From the NCBI RefSeq assembly GCF_035958815.1, contig NZ_CP108383.1, positions 806,001-870,000 on the forward strand: a stretch of DNA of 64,000 nt. The letters are read 5' to 3'. Origin of the DNA: Nocardia sp. NBC_01327. GTDB taxonomy: Bacteria; Actinomycetota; Actinomycetes; Mycobacteriales; Mycobacteriaceae. This document shows, in pieces, positions 33,550 through 43,059 of this stretch; the first letter of the stretch is position 1, and each line of letters begins with the position of its first letter. The notes beneath the pieces are model-generated. The model had not been told where the DNA came from. It did no database searches and saw only the letters and a list, made by a program, of their open reading frames with translations. The position numbers and the translations under genes are program-made.

Positions 33550-33625
33550 CTGACCAGGCTAGTAGCCGACGGGGGAGGAGCCGCAGCTAGCCCGGCCCCG
33601 GCCCCGAAACCCGGTGGTGCGCCGG

Positions 33626-33850
33626 TCAACCCGCCAGGGGGCGGCGGGCGGTACCGGGCCTAACCAGGTCTTGAGCGCATTCGCAGCCGCCCGCCACATC
33701 GGAGCAGTCGGCGCGGTAGGGGTGGCGTAGCCGATCGGTATCGGCGCACGCCCAATCCGTGCACTCGGCGGAACCGTCGGCATGCGCGATCAGTGTCCCG
33801 TGACAGTGATCGAGGGCCGATGCGCAGAGCGAGCAGGTGGCCTGGCTCAT
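33626..33850 (-). CDS. Small Cys/His-rich (probably zinc-binding) protein
   Basis: 74 residues with an ideal ribosome-binding site (AAGGAGGT) before the ATG at 33850. Metal-type residues are clustered: CSLC, HCHGTLIAH, CTDWACAD, then RHPYRADC and GGCEC. This gives about eight cysteines and several histidines, enough for two zinc sites. Similar short proteins occur, as far as I recall, in mycobacteria without a known role. The Arg/Pro tail (RPGTARRPLAG) looks disordered. It is divergent from the transglutaminase operon by about 110 bp. Confidence 0.72.
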   Translation of the reverse strand: MSQATCSLCASALDHCHGTLIAHADGSAECTDWACADTDRLRHPYRADCSDVAGGCECAQDLVRPGTARRPLAG

Positions 33851-33963
33851 GAAACCTCCTTCGATCGTCGCTGTAAATCCAAGCACTCGGGTGTGACAAC
33901 TGTGGGAGGTCGCCGCGTGTCGTCCGATCTGTCGGGAATAAGCCCGCGTGTCAGGGCACTGGC

Positions 33964-36900
33964 GTGGTGAACTTGATTATGGGGATTTGGGTTTCCCTCG
34001 AACATCGCACGACGTATACCTTCGACCGCCCCGTGCAGATTCATCCGCACGTGGTCCGTTTGCGGCCTGCGCCGCATACGCGCACGGCCATCGAGGCGTA
34101 CTCCATGCGGGTCGAGCCTGCCGATCACTGGGTCAACTGGCAGCAGGACGCCTTCGGGAATTTCCTTGCGCGCCTGGTCTTCCACGAACCCGCGACCGAA
34201 CTGTCGGTGGTGATCGGCCTTGTCGCCGATATGGCGGCGATCAATCCGTTCGACTTCTTCATCGAGGAGTACGCCGAGCACTTCCCGTTCACCTACGCAC
34301 CGGAGCTGGCCGCCGATCTGGAGCCGTACCTGCGGCCGGTGGACGAGCATCGAATCGGTTCCGGGCCGGGCGAATCGGTGCGCGACTGGGTGCGCCGGAA
34401 CACACCGCGCGATCGGCCGCGCACCATCGAATTCCTGATCGCCCTGAATCAGGCGCTGCGCCAGGACGTCGACTACACCATCCGGCTGGAACCGGGCGTG
34501 CAGACGCCCGATCACACACTGCGCGCCGCGCTCGGCTCGTGCCGGGATTCGGCATGGCTGCTGGTGTCCATCCTGCGTGAGTTCGGGCTGGCCGCTCGCT
34601 TCGTCTCGGGCTATCTCATCCAACTGGCACAGGATGTTCCGTCGCTGGACGGGCCTTCGGGACCGCTCGCCGATTTCACCGATCTGCACGCCTGGACCGA
34701 GGTGTATCTGCCCGGTGCGGGCTGGATCGGATTGGACCCCACCTCGGGTCTGTTCGCGGGAGAGGGTCATATCCCGCTCGCCGCGACGCCGCATCCGGTG
34801 TCCTCCGCGCCGATCACCGGCGCCACCGATCCGGTCAATGCCACGCTCGATTTCTCCAATACCGTGCGGCGGATACACGAGGATCCGCGAGTCACGCTGC
34901 CCTACAGCGATATCCAGTGGAATCGCATCACCGCGACCGGCGCGGCCATCGATTCGCGCACCAAGGCGGCCGGGATCGGACTCACCATCGGCGGTGAGCC
35001 CACCTTCGTCTCCATCGACGATCAGACCGGTGCGGAATGGACCACCGAGGCGGACGGCCCGCACAAGAGGCAGCGCGCCGCCGACCTCGCCCAGCGCCTG
35101 CGCCGCATCTACGCCCCGCGCGGCCTGGTGCAGTACCGCCAGGGCAAGTGGTATCCGGGAGAACCCCTGCCGCGCTGGGAAATCGCCACCCTTTGGCGCG
35201 CCGACGGCGAAGCCCTCTGGCTCAACCCCGATCTCCTCGCCGACCCCTGGCTCCCCACCGCCGCCCCGCCGAAGGCCGTGCCGCTAGGCCGGCCCCCCGC
35301 CGCGCTCCAGGACTTTGACCGCGGGCGGCCGGACGATACCGGCGGAGAGCAGCGCAAAGACGTTGGCGGCGAACGGTATGAGAGCGCAGGCCATCAGCAA
35401 CCGGTGGACGCGGAGGGCGAACGAGCCGAAGGCGGCGAGCAGCGCAGCGATACCGGCGGCGAACTGGACAACAGCGGGCAGCGCGGCGATATCGGTGGTG
35501 AGCTGGACAACAGCGGGCAGCGCGGCGATATCGGTGGTGAGCTGGACAACAGCGGGCAGCGCGGCGATATCGGTGGTGAACTAGACAACAGCGAGCAGCG
35601 TGGCGATATCGGTGGTGAGCAGAGCGGGGACGTCAGTGAGCCGGGTGACGGACAGCCAGTGGTCGGTGCGAGCCGCGAAAGTTCTTCGAATGCGGCGCAT
35701 TCCGCTTCGACGGTGAGTCAGCAGCAGCGGGCCAGTGCTGCGGTCGGGGAGGATGCTGCGGTTTCCGGGCTGCCGTGGCAGGCGGATGCGGCTGCGGCGC
35801 GTCTGCTGTTGAGTGAGGTGGCGGACGGACTGGGGTTGCCGCATACGCAGATTCGGCCCGCGTTCGAGGATCCGCTGCTGCGGATGGCGGCGAAAGCGCG
35901 TGCGCCGGAGGGGGAACCGGTCGAGTCGGGCGAGGATCTCGCGCCGGAGCAGGATTCGGTGCAGGCGCGCAAGGAGTTGCTGGCCCGGCTCGATGCCGCG
36001 GTCACCGAGCCCGTCGCCTATGTGCTGCCGCTGTATCGGCGGGCGGACGAATCCGGGTGGGCGAGTTCGGATTGGCGGCTGCGGCGCGGCCGAATCATGT
36101 TGACGGAGGGCGATTCTCCGGCCGGACTGCGATTGCCGCTCAATGCCATCTCCTGGCATGAGCCGCCGATTCCGTTCGAGGCGGACCCGGTGGCGCCGCG
36201 TCCGCAGCCGTTCGCCGCGTACGAACCGCCCGCCGTGATCGAACCCGCCGATCGCGCGCCGATCACCGCGCTGGTGGTCGAGGTGCGGGACGGCCGACTG
36301 TGCGTATTCCTGCCGCCCGTCGAGGAATTGGAAGCCTTCTTCGATCTGGTGTGCCGGGTGGAGGCGGCCGTGGTCGCGGTGGGTCAGCCGATCGTGCTGG
36401 AAGGGTATGCGCCGCCGGTCGATACCCGCCTGCACAGCCTGTCGATCACTCCGGATCCGGGCGTGATCGAGGTGAACATCCAGCCGACCGCCAGCTTCGC
36501 CGAGCAGTCCCGGCTGCTCGAAACCCTGTACGAACAGGCCAGATTGGCGCGACTGAGCACCGAGACCTTCGATATCGACGGTACGCACGGCGGTACCGGC
36601 GGCGGCAATCACATCACGCTGGGCGGTCGCACCCCGGCGCAGTCACCGCTGCTGCGCCGGCCCGATCTGCTGGTCTCCATGCTCACCTACTGGCAGCGGC
36701 ACCCGGCGCTGTCCTACCTGTTCTCCGGCCGCTTCATCGGCCCGACCTCGCAGGCGCCGCGCGCGGATGAATCGCGCCCGGACTCCCTCTACGACCTCGA
36801 AATAGCGTTCGCGGAGATCGCCCGACTGTCTCGGCAGAACGTGGCTGGAAGCGGTTCGGCCACGGCGGGGTTCGGCTCCGACACCGGCGGCTCGGGGGTG

Positions 36901-37932
36901 GGCGCGCACGGCTCGACCGCGGGCGGGCGCGGCTCGGGCGGCGCCGGTGAAAGCGCCGCTGCCCCATGGATGGTGGATCGCGCCCTGCGGCATCTGCTGA
37001 CCGATCTCACCGGCAATACGCACCGTGCCGAATTCTGTATCGACAAGCTGTACAGCCCGGACTCCGCGCGCGGGCGGCTCGGGCTGGTGGAGCTGCGCGG
37101 TTTCGAGATGCCGCCGCACTTCCGCATGGCCATGGTGCAGTCGCTGCTGGTGCGGGCGCTGGTGCTGCGGTTCTGGGAGCGGCCGTATACCGCGCCGCTG
37201 CTGCGGCACGGTTCGAATCTGCACGGCCGATATCTGCTGCCGCACTTCCTGATCGCCGATATGTCCGAGGTCGCGGCCGATCTGCGCGCGCACGGTATCG
37301 ATTTCGATATCAGCTGGCTGGATCCGTTCACCGAATTCCGTTTCCCGCGCATAGGCACGGTGGTACACGGGGGTATGGAGCTCGAACTGCGCGGCGCCAT
37401 CGAACCGTGGAACACGCTCGGGGAGCAGACCACGCTCTCCGGCACCGCTCGCTATGTGGATTCCTCGGTGGAGCGCCTGCAACTGCGGGTCGTCGGCGGC
37501 GATCGCGGCCGATACCTGGTCACCTGCAATGGTTTTCCGGTGCCGCTGCTGGCCACCGACAAGGCGGATGTGCAGGTGGCAGGCGTGCGCTTCCGGGCAT
37601 GGCAGCCGCCGAACTCGCTGCACCCCTCGATCACGGTGGACGCGCCGCTGGTCTTCGATGTGATCGATCTGGAGGCGGGCGTATCGCTGGGCGGGTGCAC
37701 CTATCACGTGTCGCATCCCGGCGGCATGTTCTATCCGTCGCCTCCGGTGAATGCGATGGTGGCGCAGTCTCGGCGCAATCGTCGTTTCGAACCGAACGGC
37801 CACACTCCCGGCCCGGTCGATATCGCGGATCTGCGCGCCACATCGGCCATCCAGGCCACCGATGTCGGTGCGCCTGGGATCCTCGATCTACGCCGGGCGC
37901 GCACGGTGTGGGGCATGACCGGCGACCGGTAG
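33964..37932 (+). CDS. Transglutaminase-like protein with C-terminal DUF2126 domain, carrying a repeat insertion
   Basis: 1322 residues. A bacterial transglutaminase N-terminal domain is followed by a papain-like core with its triad C193 (GSCRDSAW), H242 (DLHAWTEVY) and D258 (LDPTSGL). DUF2126 fills about 340-1320 (IGGEPTFVSIDDQTGAEWT; GGGNHITLGG; FCIDKLYSPDS). The order matches Rv2566. Such proteins sit with ATP-grasp/alpha-E proteins in predicted peptide-ligating operons (Iyer and colleagues' amidoligase survey). An in-frame hydrophilic insertion, about 445-600, contains a 13-residue tandem repeat. A Gly/Ser-rich segment near residue 965 is a second insertion. The start could also be GTG 33967 or ATG 33979. 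The next gene follows after 23 bp. Confidence 0.88.
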   Translation: MVNLIMGIWVSLEHRTTYTFDRPVQIHPHVVRLRPAPHTRTAIEAYSMRVEPADHWVNWQQDAFGNFLARLVFHEPATELSVVIGLVADMAAINPFDFFIEEYAEHFPFTYAPELAADLEPYLRPVDEHRIGSGPGESVRDWVRRNTPRDRPRTIEFLIALNQALRQDVDYTIRLEPGVQTPDHTLRAALGSCRDSAWLLVSILREFGLAARFVSGYLIQLAQDVPSLDGPSGPLADFTDLHAWTEVYLPGAGWIGLDPTSGLFAGEGHIPLAATPHPVSSAPITGATDPVNATLDFSNTVRRIHEDPRVTLPYSDIQWNRITATGAAIDSRTKAAGIGLTIGGEPTFVSIDDQTGAEWTTEADGPHKRQRAADLAQRLRRIYAPRGLVQYRQGKWYPGEPLPRWEIATLWRADGEALWLNPDLLADPWLPTAAPPKAVPLGRPPAALQDFDRGRPDDTGGEQRKDVGGERYESAGHQQPVDAEGERAEGGEQRSDTGGELDNSGQRGDIGGELDNSGQRGDIGGELDNSGQRGDIGGELDNSEQRGDIGGEQSGDVSEPGDGQPVVGASRESSSNAAHSASTVSQQQRASAAVGEDAAVSGLPWQADAAAARLLLSEVADGLGLPHTQIRPAFEDPLLRMAAKARAPEGEPVESGEDLAPEQDSVQARKELLARLDAAVTEPVAYVLPLYRRADESGWASSDWRLRRGRIMLTEGDSPAGLRLPLNAISWHEPPIPFEADPVAPRPQPFAAYEPPAVIEPADRAPITALVVEVRDGRLCVFLPPVEELEAFFDLVCRVEAAVVAVGQPIVLEGYAPPVDTRLHSLSITPDPGVIEVNIQPTASFAEQSRLLETLYEQARLARLSTETFDIDGTHGGTGGGNHITLGGRTPAQSPLLRRPDLLVSMLTYWQRHPALSYLFSGRFIGPTSQAPRADESRPDSLYDLEIAFAEIARLSRQNVAGSGSATAGFGSDTGGSGVGAHGSTAGGRGSGGAGESAAAPWMVDRALRHLLTDLTGNTHRAEFCIDKLYSPDSARGRLGLVELRGFEMPPHFRMAMVQSLLVRALVLRFWERPYTAPLLRHGSNLHGRYLLPHFLIADMSEVAADLRAHGIDFDISWLDPFTEFRFPRIGTVVHGGMELELRGAIEPWNTLGEQTTLSGTARYVDSSVERLQLRVVGGDRGRYLVTCNGFPVPLLATDKADVQVAGVRFRAWQPPNSLHPSITVDAPLVFDVIDLEAGVSLGGCTYHVSHPGGMFYPSPPVNAMVAQSRRNRRFEPNGHTPGPVDIADLRATSAIQATDVGAPGILDLRRARTVWGMTGDR
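35434..35616 (+). repeat. 39-bp in-frame minisatellite
   Basis: Four units of 39 bp (35461-35499, 35500-35538, 35539-35577, 35578-35616) follow a shorter degenerate unit (35434-35460). Each encodes ELDNS(G/E)QRGDIGG. The first three are nearly identical in DNA, which suggests recent expansion by slippage or unequal exchange. Confidence 0.92.
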
Positions 37933-37955
37933 GCACACCCTGGGAAGTGGTAGCG

Positions 37956-40900
37956 GTGACAGTGTTCGACACGACGCCACCCGGTGACGCCACGGCCGGC
38001 GGGCCCCACGGCTGGGGCGCCCCGGCCGGTGCGGGACTGGCTGGCGAGTATGCGAAATACCGTGCGGCAGCGGCCGATACCGGAGCTTTCGATGCCTGCG
38101 GGCTGCCCACCGACGGCTACTACGACGAACTGGTGAACGGCGGCGGGCGGTTGCGCCCCATCTGGTCGGAACTCTCCACCGACTTCCTGGAACAGGGTCG
38201 CGACGGGCTGCACGCACTCGATTCCCGGGTGCGGCGGCTGATCGAGGACGACGGCATCACCTACACCGAGCTCGGCGCCACCGCGAACGAGCCTGCCGCA
38301 CCGCGCGTCTGGCGGCTCGATCCGATTCCGCTGCTGCTGTCCGCCGAGGACTGGACCACGCTGGAGGCGGGCGTGGCACAGCGCTCGCGACTGCTGGATG
38401 CCGTGCTGACCGATGTGTACGGGCCGCGCCGCACGCTCACCGCGGGACTGCTCCCACCGCAGGTGGTATTCGGGTGCGGCGGTTATATGCGTGCCGCGCA
38501 CGGGATTTCGCTGCCCGGACGACATCAGCTGTTCCTGCACGCCTGCGATATCAGCCGCTGGGGCGATGGGCGGTTCCGGGTGCTGTCGGACTGGGCGCAG
38601 GCGCCGTCCGGCGCGGGTTATGCGATCGCGGATCGGCGCGTGGTGGCCTCGGCCATTCCGGAGGCCTTCGAACTGGCCAGCCCGCTGCCGATCACGCCGT
38701 TCGTGCGCGCCATGCGGCTCATGCTCGTGGAGGCCGCGCCGCACGCTGCCGACGAGGAACCCGTTGTGGTGGTGCTGAGCCCCGGGCCGCAGTCCGAAAC
38801 CGCCTTCGATCAGGCATATCTCGCGTCGGTACTGGGCTTCCCGCTGGTGGAGAACGCCGATCTGGTGGTGCGCGACGGACGCCTGTGGATGCGTTCGCTC
38901 GGCACGCTCAGACAGGTCGATGTGGTGCTGCGCCGGGTGGACGCCGAATTCTCCGATCCGCTGGATCTGCGGCCGGATTCGCGCCTGGGCGTGGTGGGTC
39001 TGGTGGAGGTGCTGCGCCGGGGCGCGGTCACGGTGGTGAATACGCTCGGCAGCGGACTGCTGGAGAGTCCCGCCCTCGCCGCATTCCTGCCGCAGCTCTC
39101 GCGTGCGCTGCTGGATGAGGAGCTGAAGCTCCCGAGTGTCGAAACCTACTGGGGTGGAGACGATTCCGCGCGCTCACAGCTCATTGCCCAATTGCCGCGC
39201 CTGATCCTGCGCTCCACCGTCGACGGCACCACGGTATTCGGCCACCTGCTCACGGCGGCGCAGCGCGCCGAATGGAGAGCCCGCATCAACGCCGAAGGCT
39301 GGAAATGGGTCGGCCGCGAGCCCGCACGCTTCTCGGTGGCCCCGGCTGTCTCCGGTTCCGGGGATCTGCACGCGGCCCCCGTCGCCGTCCGGCTCTTCTC
39401 CCTGGCAGGCCGTGTCGGATACCGCGTCATGGCAGGCGGACTCGGCCAACTGCATCAGCGCACCGGACCCGACGGCATGATCGGCGAAGCGGCCGCCAAG
39501 GACATCTGGGTCCGCGCCCTGCCCGCCGACGTCCCCGCCGTCGAGGTCCCGGAGGAGCGCGAACGCCGTGCCCCCGCCGCCCCCGCCCTGGACGTCATCA
39601 GCTCTCCCCGCGTGCTCAACGACCTCTTCTGGATGGGCCGCTACAGCGAACGCGCCGAGTCCACCGTCCGCCTCCTCAGCGCCACCCACGACCGCTACCA
39701 GGACTACCGCTACCGCCCCTGGATGGAAGGCGCCGAAGCCATGCCCATCCTGGTAGCCGCCCTCGGCCACATGACCGGCACCACCCCACCTCTCCCCAGA
39801 ACCTCCGCCGCCCAGCGGTATTCGAGCGCCGATGACCCGGACTCGGCTGCGCGGCAAACGGATTCGCCGCAGCAAGACGCCACCGGTCAATCCCCACCCG
39901 CCGGCGTGCAGCCGGATACTGCGCCCGTCGTAAGGGGACAGCACCAAGGCCCAGCCGGGCAATCGCAGACCTCCGGTGCACAGCGGCAGAGTCCGGGCGG
40001 GCAATCGCAAGGCTCCGGCGGACAGTCACAAGGTTCGGGCGGGCAGTCGCAGAGCTCCGGTGGGCAGTCGCAGGGTGCAGGCGGGCAGTCGCAAGGCTCC
40101 GGTGGGCAGTCGCAGGGGGCAGGTGGGCAATCGCAAGGTGTGAGTGGGCACCTGCCCCCTGCGGGTGGGCGGCAGCAGGGCTCGGGTGGGTTGCGGCCGG
40201 GGCGGCGGGAGTACTCCGATCAGCCGACTATGCCTATTGCGTTGCCGGGGGCTTCGCGGCGGGATCATGCGTATCTGGTGTCGCTGACGGTGGATCGGGA
40301 GTTGTCGGGGTCGCTGGCCTATGCGGTGGAGCGGTACGGGCAGGCGGCGCGGGCGGTGCGCGATCAGCTTTCGCCGGATACCTGGATGGTGCTCGGGTCG
40401 GTGGATCGGGCGCTGTCGGAATACCGTGGGGCGCGGGGGGATCGGGGAGCGGCGCTGTCGGCGGTGCATTCGCGGGCGCTGGCGGCGCTGCTGTCGCTGT
40501 CGGGCATCGACGCGGAATCGACTGTGCGCGATACCGGCTGGCATGTGATGGATATCGGCCGGCGGATCGAACGGGGACTCGCGCTGTCGTCGCTGCTCGC
40601 GGCGGCGCTCACCGACAGCTATCCGGAGCCGATCGGCCGGGTGGTGGTCGACGCGGTGCTGCAGGCGACCGTGTCCGCGGTGAGTTATCGTCGCCGCCAC
40701 CGTGATTCGGTGCGGTTGTCCGCCGTCGCGGGATTGCTGCTGTTCGATTCGAGCAATCCGCGCTCACTGGCCTATCAGCTCGAGCGTCTGGAAGCCGATT
40801 TCCTGGCGCTGCCCGCGGCCTCCGGATCCTCACGCCCGCAACGCCTGTTGACCGATGCTCAGCGCATGCTGCGCCGCATCGACCCGGCCGATCTGGAGAT

Positions 40901-41054
40901 CGCCGACGCCACCGGCTGCTACACCGAACTCGCCGAACTGCTCGACGGCGTGCACCTGCGACTGCGCAAGATCTCCGAATCCTTCGAGACCACAAGGCTT
41001 TCGGTGCCACGTGAAACACAACCGCTGTGGGGCACCACCCGGGTGGTGGGGTGA
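37956..41054 (+). CDS. Circularly permuted ATP-grasp protein fused to alpha-E domain, with Gly-Gln-Ser repeats
   Basis: 1032 residues. The first ~480 are a circularly permuted ATP-grasp domain (DUF404/407: RLRPIWSELSTDFLEQG; VFGCGGYMRAAHGI; VVVVLSPGPQSET), which should form amide bonds using ATP. The alpha-E (DUF403) helical domain starts near residue 552 (VLNDLFWMGRYSERAES). It is interrupted at about 608-769 by a hydrophilic insertion with seven GGQSQGS-like units, then resumes (DHAYLVSLTVDRELSGSL). Rv2567 has the same two domains. GTG 37956 is chosen for the GGGAAG 8 bases ahead. The stop overlaps the next gene's GTG (GTGA). Confidence 0.87.
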   Translation: MTVFDTTPPGDATAGGPHGWGAPAGAGLAGEYAKYRAAAADTGAFDACGLPTDGYYDELVNGGGRLRPIWSELSTDFLEQGRDGLHALDSRVRRLIEDDGITYTELGATANEPAAPRVWRLDPIPLLLSAEDWTTLEAGVAQRSRLLDAVLTDVYGPRRTLTAGLLPPQVVFGCGGYMRAAHGISLPGRHQLFLHACDISRWGDGRFRVLSDWAQAPSGAGYAIADRRVVASAIPEAFELASPLPITPFVRAMRLMLVEAAPHAADEEPVVVVLSPGPQSETAFDQAYLASVLGFPLVENADLVVRDGRLWMRSLGTLRQVDVVLRRVDAEFSDPLDLRPDSRLGVVGLVEVLRRGAVTVVNTLGSGLLESPALAAFLPQLSRALLDEELKLPSVETYWGGDDSARSQLIAQLPRLILRSTVDGTTVFGHLLTAAQRAEWRARINAEGWKWVGREPARFSVAPAVSGSGDLHAAPVAVRLFSLAGRVGYRVMAGGLGQLHQRTGPDGMIGEAAAKDIWVRALPADVPAVEVPEERERRAPAAPALDVISSPRVLNDLFWMGRYSERAESTVRLLSATHDRYQDYRYRPWMEGAEAMPILVAALGHMTGTTPPLPRTSAAQRYSSADDPDSAARQTDSPQQDATGQSPPAGVQPDTAPVVRGQHQGPAGQSQTSGAQRQSPGGQSQGSGGQSQGSGGQSQSSGGQSQGAGGQSQGSGGQSQGAGGQSQGVSGHLPPAGGRQQGSGGLRPGRREYSDQPTMPIALPGASRRDHAYLVSLTVDRELSGSLAYAVERYGQAARAVRDQLSPDTWMVLGSVDRALSEYRGARGDRGAALSAVHSRALAALLSLSGIDAESTVRDTGWHVMDIGRRIERGLALSSLLAAALTDSYPEPIGRVVVDAVLQATVSAVSYRRRHRDSVRLSAVAGLLLFDSSNPRSLAYQLERLEADFLALPAASGSSRPQRLLTDAQRMLRRIDPADLEIADATGCYTELAELLDGVHLRLRKISESFETTRLSVPRETQPLWGTTRVVG
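39996..40142 (+). repeat. 21-bp in-frame minisatellite, seven units
   Basis: Seven contiguous 21-bp units encode GGQSQGS or a close variant (GGQSQSS, GGQSQGA, GGQSQGV). Weaker Gly/Gln/Ser copies lie on both sides (about 39940-39995 and 40143-40200). They sit inside the region between the two halves of the alpha-E domain. Confidence 0.92.
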
Positions 41055-41932
41055 GGGTGCGCCGCTATCGGGTACTGCATCGCACGACCTACGTGTACTC
41101 CGACGTGGTCTCCAGTTCGTACGGCCGCGCCTATCTGACGCCCCGCGAATTCCCTGGTCAGCGCCTGCTTTCGCACGATGTCCGGATCGATCCGGTGCCG
41201 TCGGACCGTTCGGTCGGCGCGGATGTGTACGGCAATACCACCCTGTATTTCCATGTCACCGCCGAACATCGCCGCCTGGAGGTGACCGGTGAATCGATGG
41301 TGGAGGTGACCGGCCGGCTCCCCCCGCCGGACTCCGAACCGTGGGAGCACGCCCGCCCCGGCATCGAAAACGGCCCGCTCGGTGTGGAATTCACGATGGA
41401 TCTGAATCCGCCGGAAATCAATCCGGATATCGCGGCCTATGCCGCCGAATCGTTTCCGCCGGGCCGCCCGCTGCTCGCGGCGGTCACCGAGCTGACCGCG
41501 CGGATCTACACCGACTTCACCTACAAATCCGGTTCCACCACCGTGAGCACCCGCGTCGCCGACGTCTTCCTCGCCCGCAAGGGCGTCTGCCAGGATTTCG
41601 CGCGCCTCGGCATTGCCTGCCTGCGCTCCCAGGGCCTGGCCGCCCGCTATGTCTCCGGCTATCTCGCCACCAACCCGCCACCCGGCAAGCCCCGCCTGAT
41701 CGGCGCCGACGCCACGCACGCCTGGGCGACGGTCTGGCTGCCCGGCGGTTCCGGCGACGGCCACTGGATCGATTTCGACCCCACCAACAATAAATTCGCC
41801 GATGAACGCTACGTGACCCTGGCCTGGGGCCGCGACTACGCAGACGTGCCGCCGGTGCGCGGCATCATCTACACCGACGCGAAGGAGAGCACCATCACCG
41901 TGTCCGTCGACGTCGCTCCAGTCGAGGTGTGA
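41051..41932 (+). CDS. Transglutaminase-like cysteine protease-fold protein
   Basis: 293 residues with a bacterial transglutaminase N-terminal domain (RRYRVLHRTTYVYSDVVSSS) and a core carrying C180 (KGVCQDFARLG), H223 (ATHAWATVWL) and D243 (WIDFDPTNN). It lacks DUF2126. The GTG start overlaps the ATP-grasp/alpha-E stop; GTG 41057 is an alternative. It matches Rv2569c, which is in the same neighbourhood in M. tuberculosis. It may cleave or transfer the peptide bonds made by the ATP-grasp protein (inference). The next gene starts 3 bp after its stop. Confidence 0.9.
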   Translation: MRVRRYRVLHRTTYVYSDVVSSSYGRAYLTPREFPGQRLLSHDVRIDPVPSDRSVGADVYGNTTLYFHVTAEHRRLEVTGESMVEVTGRLPPPDSEPWEHARPGIENGPLGVEFTMDLNPPEINPDIAAYAAESFPPGRPLLAAVTELTARIYTDFTYKSGSTTVSTRVADVFLARKGVCQDFARLGIACLRSQGLAARYVSGYLATNPPPGKPRLIGADATHAWATVWLPGGSGDGHWIDFDPTNNKFADERYVTLAWGRDYADVPPVRGIIYTDAKESTITVSVDVAPVEV

Positions 41933-41935
41933 GCA

Positions 41936-42982
41936 ATGCGTGATTTCAACTGCCCCCGATGCGGCCAGCGCCTGGCCTTCGAGAACTCGCTGTGCCTGAG
42001 TTGCGGCAGCCCACTGGGTTTCAGTCTGGCCGAGCGAACGCTACTGGTGCTGGCCCGCGAAGCAGCCTCGGGGAACGGAGGCGTCAACTCTCCGAGCGCC
42101 GATGGCACCGTGGACGCGAGCGAATTCCGGCTGTGCTCCAACCAGCATGTCGCGCAATGCAATTGGCTGGTCAAGGCAGGTCCCGGCACAGTGCTGTGCG
42201 AATCCTGCCGCCTGACCCGCACCCGCCCCGCCGACCAGGACGACAAATGGCTGGCGGCCTTCGCCGAGGCCGAGACCGCCAAGCGCCGCCTGGTCCTGGA
42301 ACTCACCGAACTCGGCCTGCCCATTGTGGACCGGGTCGCCGATCCGGAATTCGGCCTCGCCTTCGACCTGCTGGCCAGTGCCGAGGAACCGGTCATGACC
42401 GGCCACGACAACGGCGTCATCACCCTCGATCTGGCGGAGAGCGACGATGTGCACCGCGAGCAGCTCCGCATCGAGATGGACGAGCCGTACCGCACCCTGC
42501 TCGGCCACTTCCGCCACGAGATCGGTCACTACTACTTCCCGGTCCTGGTCTCGGACGCCGATCTGGATCGCGCCCGCGCCCTGTTCGGCGATCCCTTCGC
42601 CGACTATCAGGAGGCCCTGGACCGGCACTACTCCGAGGGTCCGCCGCGCGGCTGGGAGTCCAGTCACGTCTCCTCCTACGCCACCATGCATCCCGCCGAG
42701 GACTGGGCCGAGACCTTCGCCCACTACCTGCACATCCGGGACACCCTGGATACCGCGGCGGCCTTCGGTTTCGCTCCGGCGGGCGCGACCCTGGACCGCC
42801 CGCAGCTCGGTCAGGCCGGTTTCGACCGCATCATCGAACTGTGGCTGCCGCTGACCTGGTCCCTGAATATGGTCAACCGCTCCATGGGACACCCCGATCT
42901 GTATCCGTTCGTGCTGGCCGGCCCGGTGCTCGACAAGATGCGATTCATCCATGAACTCTGTGCGCGTCCGGCAGATAGCTAG
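41936..42982 (+). CDS. Zinc-ribbon, putative zinc-binding metallopeptidase
   Basis: 348 residues. An N-terminal zinc ribbon (CPRCGQ and CLSCGS; C6, C9, C20, C23) and a second Cys-containing region (CSNQHVAQCNWL, CESC) precede the peptidase domain. HEIGH lies at 194-198 and DWAETFAHYLH supplies the further glutamate. This is the putative zinc-binding metallopeptidase family (PF15887) and corresponds to Rv2568c. It follows the transglutaminase by 3 bp and is the last gene of the four-gene operon. It could trim or process the peptide tag made by the system. Confidence 0.88.
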   Translation: MRDFNCPRCGQRLAFENSLCLSCGSPLGFSLAERTLLVLAREAASGNGGVNSPSADGTVDASEFRLCSNQHVAQCNWLVKAGPGTVLCESCRLTRTRPADQDDKWLAAFAEAETAKRRLVLELTELGLPIVDRVADPEFGLAFDLLASAEEPVMTGHDNGVITLDLAESDDVHREQLRIEMDEPYRTLLGHFRHEIGHYYFPVLVSDADLDRARALFGDPFADYQEALDRHYSEGPPRGWESSHVSSYATMHPAEDWAETFAHYLHIRDTLDTAAAFGFAPAGATLDRPQLGQAGFDRIIELWLPLTWSLNMVNRSMGHPDLYPFVLAGPVLDKMRFIHELCARPADS

Positions 42983-43028
42983 CCGGGCTTCCGGGCACTC
43001 ATTGCCGCCCTGTAAACTCGTGATCATC

Positions 43029-43059
43029 ATGCAGCGGGCAAGCCTTCTCCTCGGCCGCC

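Noticed and set aside
35434..35616. CRISPR-like array (regular repeats)
   Set aside because: Units are directly adjacent with no spacers and lie in frame inside a gene; they are a minisatellite.
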